Shown here in pieces: positions 55,755-64,000 of a DNA stretch of 64,000 nt. The stretch covers positions 35,602,914-35,666,913 of the forward strand of contig NC_016132.3 in assembly GCF_000005505.3 (NCBI RefSeq). Reading direction: 5' to 3'. A model generated the notes under the pieces. That model had not been told where the DNA came from and searched no databases. It saw only the letters and a program-made list of their open reading frames with translations. A program made the translations under genes and the position numbers. The stretch comes from Brachypodium distachyon (taxonomy: Eukaryota; Streptophyta; Magnoliopsida; Poales; Poaceae). Within the stretch, counting starts at the first letter, position 1; each line of letters begins with the position of its first letter.

Positions 55755-56300
55755 ATTATCCTGGTAAGCAGATGTAGATAATCTGAAAAATATGCACAAA
55801 TAATCTGGTAGGTAGATGAAAATAACCTGGCAAACATGACAGTACTTTTTATAGGTACTAATAAATAGGGGAAGATAACCTAGTAAATATGCACAAATAA
55901 TTTGATAGGTATAAACAAATATCGTGTAACCATGAGACTTATTTTTATTAGTCGTATTATGTCACGTAGATAATCTGATAAGTAGAAACAATTAACCTGG
56001 TAAGTAGGAAATACTAACCTGATAAGTAGGAACAGGTAATCTGGTAAGTAATAACACTCAACCTGATAAGTAGAGACAATTAACTTGGTAAGTAGCCACA
56101 ATTAACTTGACAAGTATATGTGGATAATCTAATCTGATAAATAGACACGGTTAACTATAGTAGGTGTGGATACTGGTAAGTAGACGTGGGTAAGATGACA
56201 AGTAGGTTGGTAAATTGACAAGCAAACGTAGCTAAATCGGCAAATACTGATTAAGTCAATAAGTAAGCGCGTATACAATGAGTAAGGACAAACAGATAAA
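55755..56300 (+). repeat. Degenerate minisatellite, unit about 22 bp, block 2
   Basis: Related motif, roughly aacctggtaagtagaaacaat, repeated more than 15 times with drift. It shares the aacctggtaa core with block 1, so both derive from one unit inside the same insertion. Confidence 0.75.
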
Positions 56301-56653
56301 CTAGCAACTAGGTATTGCAAATGGGCAAAGTTAAACTTGAAGTATAATTTGCGAAATATGCGGTAGTGTTACGTTTTTAAGGACAACTTGCACGTTTGAC
56401 AAATTTTATACGTTTTAGATAGATCAATTTTCTATACCGCAAAAAGTATGTCTAATTTGAAAAAAAAAACATTAAAGCGATGGCCAAGCAGCTACTGAAG
56501 CTGGGCTGAGATGCGAGCTGGCGTTGCTGGGCCAACGAGCTGGCGTTGCTGGGCCAAGCCGTACTGCACGCGGCTGCGCGGACGTGCGCTCGCAAGGACA
56601 GGACCGCGCCGCACAATAAGCTCGCCGGGCACGGTCGCCCCGTAGTTGGCTCC

Positions 56654-57535
56654 AAGAATATCACGCCTTCGGCTTCTGTGTCGAGATGCACGCGACCAAA
56701 GTACAACACCACAAACTTATTACATCAAAAAAAATATAACGACTCTAAGTAGACTCAATTCGGCGACTAGACCGCCACCCATGATGGCTGAAAATGTTCC
56801 TGACCACTTGCTCTAGCTTGATGCACGCCATCAAAGACAGTTGGCGATCCGCTAGCTTGAGTAGCGTCGACCAAGTATGGAGTCAAAGTGTGCATGAATA
56901 TAACACCTGCATAAGAGAACTTAATTTTTTGCAATTAAAACATGATCATTTCTACATAACCAAATTGCTCAACATAAAGCTGCAGCCCTAACCAAAATAA
57001 GTGTTGTCAATCTACTATTAACCCCACGTAACCAAGACCCAAACATATGGGAAACATCACGAGGGGGAAAAAGATTAGAAGTTATTTGTACTATTGACCA
57101 TACTGATCGAGAGACATGACATCGAAAAAAGAGGTGTACAATAGTCTCATCCTCATGATAGAAACTGCACTTTGAGCTACCCTGATCCAATTCCGCTTTA
57201 GCAGGTTGTCTTTAGTTAGAGTGACCCCGCGCCGCAAGAACCAAAAAATATTTTTATTTTGAGAGGAATCTTTAACTTCCAAATCCCATCATTAGAATTC
57301 GGTATGTTAGAGTTGACCAAACCCTGATACATTGACTTGACCGAAAACAAACCACTAGGGTGAAGGTTCCAACGAAACTCATCCCGTCCGGTGGACAAAT
57401 TAACATTGACAAGGCGATTCAAGAGCTCCGTCCAGGCCACCAGTTTAGGTCCAACAAGGCTACGCCTGAAGGACACATTCGGTGGGAAGTAAGCAAAAAC
57501 CTGTGCCAAAGTATCATGCTTATTCCGAACACGCG
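56654..57535 (-). mobile_element. LINE tail in SINA-like B', right part
   Basis: Continuation of the LINE, matching 19,098-19,990. On the minus strand it reads the end of ORF2 with GRDEFRWNLHPSG and a zinc-finger segment CSFYHEDETIVHLFFRC, in which one cysteine has become Tyr. Frames are broken near 57,240. Confidence 0.85.
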
Positions 57536-58050
57536 CTGCCCCCCATGCGCCCTCCAACTGCCCCGCCGCCGACTCCTGCGGCGGATTCGCCAGCTCCTCC
57601 AGGGCGGCACTCCTGGACCACGTCACCGGCACGGCGCACGGGTGGCCGTGCACCAGGATCACCAGGTGGCGGTGGATCGAGGGCGTCCCGCTCCGCGACG
57701 GCTTCAACGTGCTGGACGTCGTCGACGACAGCGGCGGCAGCAGCACCCACCTCTGCCTGCTTCTGGTGTCGTCGCACGAGGGATCAATCGGGCACGCTAT
57801 ATCTGTTGTGTGCGTCGACAGCCGCCGTTACCGGTGAAAGCTCAAGCTCGAGGCCTCACGGTACATGCCTCGTGATGGCGATCTCTACCGCAGACACTGC
57901 CAGAAGTTCGCTTCCAGGCTCGCGAGCGATGATTTATCGGTGGGATGCCCGACCCGAACGACTGCTTCCGGTTCATCCTGCCCAAGTCTCTTAAGCCGGA
58001 TGAAAAGGGCGCTATCAAAGTCGCAGCACGTTTATACTCCCTGCCTCTGA

Positions 58051-60555
58051 TATGAAATATAGGTACGGGGTATAATTAGTCCAAAGATTAATATTTTCGA
58101 CTCTGTCTATCGTCATTATCTAATTAGCCCAAAGATTAATATTTTCGACTCTGCTACCATTAAATTCTAAACCCCTTCTACTTTTTTTTTGAGGACGCAA
58201 CGGTCGATCCCCGTAATTCGATTAGAAGACTAGAATTAGCCATGTTCATGAGAAAAACCGGGTCCGAAAACCGATACAAATGCACGGTTTATTTAAGGAA
58301 AGTTGTGCGAAAAACCTTAACAAGAGAATACACAAGAACCGAATAAACAAACCGCCACCGCCAAGACGAAGACCTCCTTCGCTCCAACAACGCCGAACAG
58401 GGAACGGCTCCTTGCCCTATAAGAAGGTAGGCAGAGCGGGGCTTCTTCGACGACCGGAGACAGAAGAGGTTGCCCCAACGATAGCGGCTCGGGCATCGGT
58501 ACTTCTCTGATCTTCATAATTGTGCCACTTGAAAACTTGATCATGTGGTATCTTCGTTTTAATCCAACACTCCTTTCCAAAATAAGCGAGCTCTAACCAT
58601 GTACAATCTGGAATGAATCCCCTCATGTAGTTTGGAATCGCATCATATAAGTTGGCACGTTACCTAGACACACGAGTCAATCAACACTTTCCTACTCCCA
58701 TATATATGATAAGTTGGAGCCTTGCTAGTTGTCCAATTGATTTTCTACCGTGGTCATTGGTCCGTTGAGACTTTAAATTGGCAGTTTCTTTGGAGCAACC
58801 GGAATAAATGCCAAGTACTTAAGGAAATAATTCTTCTTGTCAGTTAAACATATTGGGTACTCACCACCAGATACAGGACTGTCGAAGGCATCAGACTTTC
58901 CTGAAGGCTTTCCTTCATGCCTTCGACAAAGGCACCGATATGCCGTGGGCCACCGGCAAAGATGGCCCCAGGACAATTGCAAAGAGCGGCCCACAACAAA
59001 GACTACTCACATCTGCGCTCCCCCGCTGTGGTTAACAGCGTGTGAAACTGCGTTATCTTTGGAAACCATCTTTTTTTACCCCTACCCCGCGGGTCAAAAT
59101 CATTTTGCTGCAATGATCACAAATTTTTTATCAAACTCTTTGCCCAAGGCCTGGCCTTCAGCGGCTTTACAACACGAGAGATGCACTGCCGTCCGCATAA
59201 TGGGCCGGCCAGGCCATTTCCCTGCGTCACCGTCCAACAGCGCTGCGCTTCAGTGAACCAGGTTGGAAATTTAGTCCCACCTCGCTAGTTTAAAACGATT
59301 TCAACCAACATAAAAGGGCTCCTCCGTCCGTGGTGTTGACTTCCGATTAAATAAACGTATTGATCCTACATGCTCTCTCGCCTGGCCCGTGGGCCCGGTT
59401 ACTACATCTGCTCTCTGCCCTGTGGGCCCGATTTGATTGGGGTCCGTCTTAGGTAGTAAGGGTGACAAACCGGGGACGCCCGGTGTAAGCTTCTGGACCC
59501 GATCTGCCCAGTCAAATCGAGCGGGCATTTTTTTCAATTTTTAAAGGGTTGTTTGCCGAAGGCCCCGAAATAAAGCCTTCGTCAAAGAGCATTTGTTGTT
59601 TTCTCTTTTGGATTTTTTTTCATCTTATAAATCTATTGTTTTATAAATATATACACCATTTAATGGTATGTTTGGATTGAGCCCAAGATTGACTTACAAA
59701 AATTAAGAGTACTCTTAATTAGTTTGCTCCTCATCTTGTACCAATACTTCAGTTTGCGGTAGTTTCTCTCCAGTCTGATATTTCATCATAGCAGTATAAC
59801 AAAAAGTTGATTGTTCTAATCCCCTAAAAGAACTTTTTGGAATTAAATAACTGTAGTTGAGAAACCCCTTTTGGAATTAAATGGAACAACAGCCTTCCTT
59901 GGATCCTTGTACCATTATTGACCCCAAGGCATCTCCTAAGAAAAAAGGGGATATTTCATAAAGGATCTCCCTGACTTAGCCCCTTAAAGGTTATGAAATA
60001 TTCCTCATTTTCTCAATTCAAGTTGATGGAGGATTTTCTAATTCAACTGCCATCCTGATCGAGTTGATCCATGTAGAGCAGAGCCACTCTCTCTGCATGA
60101 CCTCGGTGAGGAAAGGCCATTAAAATTTATTATAGGCCATCTTGAAATCTATATTTAGCATGGTTTCCCTTCCTAGTTACTTCTAATTCATACAACACCT
60201 CGATGGCTCTTACAGAACAACCACACCTTCCATAATATGTCTGCTAGGAGTGAAAGCAGTTTCGGCTCTGCTAGTTATCCTGCAGCTGGAGGAGTCAATC
60301 TGATTGGCAACACTTTCAGATCATTTTGGTGATCACCTTAGGCAAATAAATAATGAATCTGTATTGCTAGATAACCTTATCATATTTTAATCTTGGGAAT
60401 CAGGGAGATAACTCCGTAGTTAACCCCCTAGCTTTCAGAAGAAAAACTCCATAGTTGTCTCCCGGGATTCAATTAATCTAATCTCATATAATTCACCTAG
60501 CATCTCTTTGTCCCCAAGCTTGACTTGGTGCGAAACCAAGGTATTTGGCAACATG
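58051..60555 (+). other. Unit 2 intergenic region, no gene
   Basis: Collinear with 20,126-22,630 at high identity. The same inverted repeat occurs at about 58,877-58,926. Open frames are the same unconvincing ones as in unit 1. Confidence 0.55.
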
Positions 60556-61625
60556 ACAGAAAACCGCAGCGCGGAAATCGAGGGGCTCGCATGACGTATC
60601 ACGCAAGGAAAACGGAAAACGGTGGGGCCCTAATTAGGTGGGCCCCATATATCAGTGAGCCAGGTAAAGGAGTCGTACGTCGGACGATCCGCGTCGATAC
60701 GCAACCTTCTAGATCAGCACAATACATCTATATCAAGCAAGGCCCATACGTATTAATCAGCTTTAAATACTTACATTTTTGCGAGAATTAAATACTTACG
60801 TTTTAAATAGACGCGTACGCCACGGCGTATTTTTTTTAATATACTAGACTAATTAGATAGCCGAGTCTGTAATTCTTCCATGGTATTTGCAACAACAGAA
60901 AGAAAAAAATCTGTGATACATTGCGCAATGGAGTCGTAGGAGATTTGATGTGGCCGGATTTACCTTCCTTTAGAAGCATATAAAAATACATGAAAATGAA
61001 CCAGCGATGGCATGAACAACGGGAATTAAAATGATAGTAGAGAAAAAACGTAAAGAAAAACAATGACGACGCTCTACATTCTCACATCGTCCAAAAACCG
61101 TAGCGCGGAAATCGAGGGGCTCGCATGACATATCACGCAAGGAAAACGGAAAACGGTGGGCCCCTAATTAGGTGGGCCCCATATATCAGTGAGCCAGTTT
61201 AAGGAGTAGTACGTTGGACGATCCGTGTCGATACGCAACCTTCTAGATCAACACAATCCATCTATATCACGAAGCAAGGCCATACATATTAATCAGCTTT
61301 AAATACTTACGTTTCTTTGCGAGAATTAAATATTACGTTTTATAATAGACACGTACGCTACGGCGTATTTTTTTCTTAATATACTAGACTAACTAGACAT
61401 CCGAGTCTGTAATTCTTCCATGGTATTTGCGACAACAGAAGAAAAAAAATGTGTGATACATTGTGCAATGGAGTCGTAGAATTTGATGTGGCCGGATTTA
61501 CCTTCCTTTAGAAGCATATAAATTCGTGAAAATGAACCAGCGATGACATGAACAATTGGGAATTAAAACGATAGAGAAAAAAGTAAAAAAAAAAAAACAA
61601 TCTACATTAATTCTCACAGCGTCCA
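60555..61625 (+). repeat. Two direct repeats of about 0.53 kb (SINA-like 5' module), unit 2
   Basis: Copies start at about 60,562 and 61,096 with aaaaccg(c/t)agcgcggaaatc. The distal one ends about 250 bases upstream of gene E, so in unit 2 the module is in promoter position of an intact gene. Confidence 0.88.
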
Positions 61626-61880
61626 AAAACTGTACAGCGGAAATCGAGGAGCTCGCATGACGTATCACGCGAGGAAAACGGAAAACGGAAAACTGTAGGC
61701 CCAGGCCAGGAGTACTGATCCGAGGAGGATCCGCTGAAAAGGAAATCCGCGACAGACGGGAGAGATATACATATACGGCGGAAAGGCAACCCGCGAGTAC
61801 TGATTGACAGACAGCAAAGGTAGTACGACTGCTACTACGCTCGCCAATTAAGCCAGCCAGCCAAGCTCCTTCCTTGCGTG

Positions 61881-62860
61881 ATGACGCCGCCGTGGGCTGG
61901 CAGCGGCAGGGTCGCTGACCTGACGGCGGAGGACGACGTCGTCTCCCTCGACTGCGGGATCTGCTTCCTCCCGCTCCATGAGCTGCCGCTGCTCCAGGTA
62001 AATCAGCCGATCCATATCTCTAACCTAGATTAATTCATGCTGATCGATCGATCCCCTCGCAGTGCGCCGGCGGGCACGTCATCTGCAAGCCCTGCCTCGA
62101 CATGCTGGGGTTGGCGCCGGACAGGTGCCACGTCTGCCACGGCAAGGCGGCCGTCCGGGGCTCCCGCCGGGGCCACGGCCGCGACGTTTGGCCGTCCTAC
62201 TACGACCGCCGCCCCCGCGAGGGCGCGGCCCGGGGCCCGTGCCGCTGCCCCTCTATGGGCTGCGGCTTCCTGGGCCCCACGGCGGCGCTCCTCTGCCACT
62301 TCACCGAGGCGCACGGCTGGCCCTGCGTCACGGGGGTCTTCCCCGGGGACAGGGTCGCCATGCATCTCCAGGCCGGGTTCAACGTTGTCGTGGTTGACCG
62401 CGGCTCGGACGGCACCACCGCCGGCCGCTACCTCGTGGTGATGAAGCTGGCGCCGGAGCCGTTTGGCTGGACCGTCGCCGCGTTCTGCCTGCGTCCGCGT
62501 GCCGCGGAGTTTGAAGGGCCTTTGTTCTGGGCGCGTGATCGGACATTGTGCCAGATCAGTCTTACCTACGTCCGCAATGTCTTCCGCGGCAAAAAAAATG
62601 ACGGCAGCGAGGATGAGGATGGCTGCGGCGACGACGACGACAGCTGCGGCGACGATGACGGCTGCAACGACAATGAAGGCTGCAAAGACGACCTGATTCA
62701 GCAATACGAGGAGACGACCAATGCTGACGTGGTGTGCACGAATCTCTGTGGAGGGTGCCCCGACCTGGAAGAATGCTTCGAGGCGCATGTGTTCAGGTCA
62801 GTCGATGTTGTGGGAGACGAGGATGGCGTTGATGTCATCATTAGCATCATCATCAAGTAA
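61881..62860 (+). CDS. SINA-like RING-type E3 ubiquitin ligase E
   Basis: Two exons, 61,881-61,997 and 62,063-62,860 (65-bp intron, gtaaat...cgcag), give 304 residues, the usual SINA length. RING ligands C25, C28, C40, H44, C47, C50, C61 and C64 are all present, with the intron just before C40. The SIAH zinc finger follows (CRCPSMGCGFLGPTAALLCH), then the beta-sandwich (GFNVVVVDRGSD, RYLVVMKLAPEPFGW, LCQISLTYVRNVF). An acidic insert at about residues 218-249 carries Cys at 227, 234, 240 and 246; paralogs C and D have a much shorter acidic stretch there. The C-terminus ends VDVIISIIIK. Predicted to ubiquitinate unknown substrates, probably as a dimer like known SIAH proteins. It is the only complete member of the cluster. 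Confidence 0.88.
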
Positions 62861-63247
62861 TTCATATGGTTGTTTCAATAGATTGATGAATATCAGTTGC
62901 ATAATTATGATGTCAATCGATTGCTCGAGGCTTGTTGTATTATATGGTGTGATTTGTTGGGTGTCGTCAGGTTTTTGCCCCGTAGTCCGTGCACAACGGG
63001 TTTCCTCGTAACGTGATGCCTCATTACACACCCGCTTGTTTGTTTTAATGACATGTAAAAGTAGGCGGTTTAAACAAAAATGATTGTGGATTATGTTTGT
63101 TTGTTCTTCGGTATCTATACCATTTTGATTTATCTATAATATATTTGGCTTTTATTTGCCATGCTGTGTGATGTCTCTACATCTAGGGTTTTTTGCTTTG
63201 TTGTGTTTTTAAACGGTCTCATACTTTTGCATTGTCAAAGATCAATA
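62861..63247 (+). other. 3' flank of gene E
   Basis: Shared, in diverged form, with sequence after the pseudogenes E' (26,886-27,140) and C (38,869-39,190). It includes ggtgtgatttgttgggtgtcg and ccatttgattt-like strings. No obvious gene. Confidence 0.6.
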
Positions 63248-63556
63248 CTCTCTCCGTTTCAAATATAGAGCGTAAGACTTTTGTTGGCGGTCAAACTTTT
63301 GACCAAACTTACTGCTAAAATTATTAACATCTACTCCCTCCATACCGAAATAAGTGAGGACGTCACTTATTTCAATTATTTCGGTACGGAGGGAGTACTA
63401 TTTCAAATTAATACATTATGAAAATATATTTTATGGTATATCTAGTGATCTTAGTTCGAGACTTTAAATGTTGTTTTTTTTTATAAAGTTGGTCAAACTT
63501 TAACAAGTTTGGCAGTCAACAAAAGTTATACGCACTATATTTTAGAACGGAGCGGG
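63248..63556. mobile_element. MITE with a second MITE nested inside
   Basis: Outer ends ctctctccgtttcaaatatag and, in inverse, ctatattttagaacggagcg, flanked by TA (63,246-63,247; 63,557-63,558). It is interrupted by a smaller element at 63,334-63,395. Confidence 0.75.
63334..63395. mobile_element. 62-bp Stowaway MITE
   Basis: Inverted repeats ctccctccataccgaaataa and ttatttcggtacggagggag, flanked by TA on both sides (63,332-63,333; 63,396-63,397). Inserted in the larger MITE. Confidence 0.88.
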
Positions 63557-63558
63557 TA

Positions 63559-64000
63559 CATGTTATATTGCTAGTTTTTACCCTAGCTCACATCCACAGT
63601 GTGCGTGGAAAAGCTACAAGTCTATATTAAACTTTCTTTTCATACACATCCATGAATCTGGGTGGGCTGGTTCCACCACACGGAACCAAACCACCTGAGC
63701 GTCACAAAACCTCATACGTATTGATCACATACCGGTCAGTTTAAGAATTTTGTCCTCGGTTGAGGAACTGGTGGTGGTACTGGTATTAGCTCATTGGAGA
63801 TGTATATAATAGGGTTTGCATAATCATAAACGGTCGAGAACAAACCATTGATTGAGTGATGAGGGTAATGGTTGTATCCCTAACCCACCATGGATCAAAC
63901 ATCAATTTTGGTGCTCTATGTTTTGCACTTCGTGCAGCAGATTATTCTTTCAGTGGTATGTGCGAGATGTGAGTGGTGACTTTACCGATCTCAAGGCTAT
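63559..64000. other. Intergenic sequence at window end
   Basis: No gene or complete element recognised. The last 300 bases could be the edge of a larger repeat, but nothing diagnostic is visible. Confidence 0.4.

Larger units (their letters stand above)
53555..56653. mobile_element. 3.1-kb insertion with 9-bp target duplication, unclassified
   Basis: aagaatatc lies at 53,546-53,554 and 56,654-56,662, with unit 1 giving the empty site (near 19,097-19,106). A 9-bp duplication suggests a Mutator-type transposon, but the ends (ctgacaatctaag and tagttggctcc) are not inverted repeats. Contents: GC-rich DNA with overlapping open frames (53,600-54,420), two blocks of about 22-bp minisatellite, and short internal direct repeats. 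No transposase recognised. Confidence 0.65.
53157..58050 (+). pseudogene. SINA-like B', intron-less, split by a LINE and a 3.1-kb insertion
   Basis: From ATG at 53,157 a clean frame encodes APPASKRQALANV and the RING CGVCWLPLRPPIFQ-CAVGHV, then CHVC. The fifth RING ligand is Phe instead of Cys (HVLF at residues 42-45). The intron of gene A is precisely absent. Coding is interrupted at about 53,487 by a LINE and resumes at about 57,536 with zinc-finger remnants, HGWPCTRITRWRW, GFNVLDVVDD, HLCLLLVSS and GHAIS. A stop at about 57,837 and a frameshift near 57,950 precede the C-terminus ILPKSLKPDEKG. It preserves more of the beta-sandwich than B but is still non-functional. Confidence 0.87.
41800..61813 (+). 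repeat. Segmental duplication, unit 2
   Basis: Second copy of the block at 3,835-23,906. Homology ends within the shared string gagtactgattgacagaca at 61,813. Private insertions are the Helitron at 44,185, about 4.6 kb at 45,535-50,128, about 0.65 kb near 52,205-52,870, and 3.1 kb at 53,555-56,653. Confidence 0.85.

Noticed and set aside
53555..56653. Classic Mutator element with terminal inverted repeats
   Set aside because: The first and last 12 bases are not complementary; only the 9-bp duplication supports the superfamily, so it is left unclassified.
1..64000. tRNA, rRNA or miRNA precursor genes
   Set aside because: I saw no cloverleaf or rRNA signature by eye; the only strong foldbacks are MITEs and the 45,062 hairpin. 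A covariance-model scan would be needed to exclude small ones.

Overview
The window reads as a piece of grass nuclear genome, most likely Triticeae (wheat, barley, Aegilops or rye). The signs are Stowaway-type MITEs, many truncated plant LINEs, a degenerate Copia element, small Helitrons, a CI-2-type protease-inhibitor gene, and spliced SINA-like RING genes with GC-rich exons in AT-rich intergenic DNA. Nothing points to bacterial, organellar or viral origin. The species call is inference.

Large-scale layout: a block of about 20 kb is present twice in direct orientation. Unit 1 is about 3,835-23,906 and unit 2 about 41,800-61,813, offset 37.9 kb. Each unit carries, in order, an A-tailed retroposon, a CI-2-like inhibitor gene (6584-6814; 43720-43950), an intron-containing SINA-like gene (A 16015-16835; A' 50256-51079), an intron-less SINA-like copy broken by a LINE (B 18715-20125; B' 53157-58050), and two 0.5-kb direct repeats. 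The units differ by private insertions. Unit 1 alone has two Helitrons and a LINE. Unit 2 alone has a small Helitron, a 4.6-kb insertion with a tandem array and a LINE tail, and a 3.1-kb insertion with a 9-bp target duplication. Each unit therefore supplies empty sites for the other.

The interval between the units (23.9-41.8 kb) holds a LINE tail, three decayed SINA-like copies (26.5, 28.7 and 31.8 kb), MITEs, minisatellites and a Copia element (32139-38361, TSD ttctc) inserted inside a SINA-like pseudogene. It also holds a 733-bp Mutator-like element with 9-bp TSD carrying a GRF-zinc-finger-like fragment. Right of unit 2 lies the most complete SINA-like gene, E (61881-62860).

Plausibly functional host genes are few: the two inhibitors, and SINA-like A, A' and E. 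The other five SINA-like loci are pseudogenes. The main points of interest are: (1) the inhibitor paralogs differ by four nucleotides, all amino-acid changing, three of them in the protease-binding loop; (2) three Helitrons share termini, two in unit 1 and one in unit 2, and one carries spliced gene fragments; (3) the Copia LTR appears to encode the first exon of its own gag; (4) gene E has an acidic insert with periodic cysteines.
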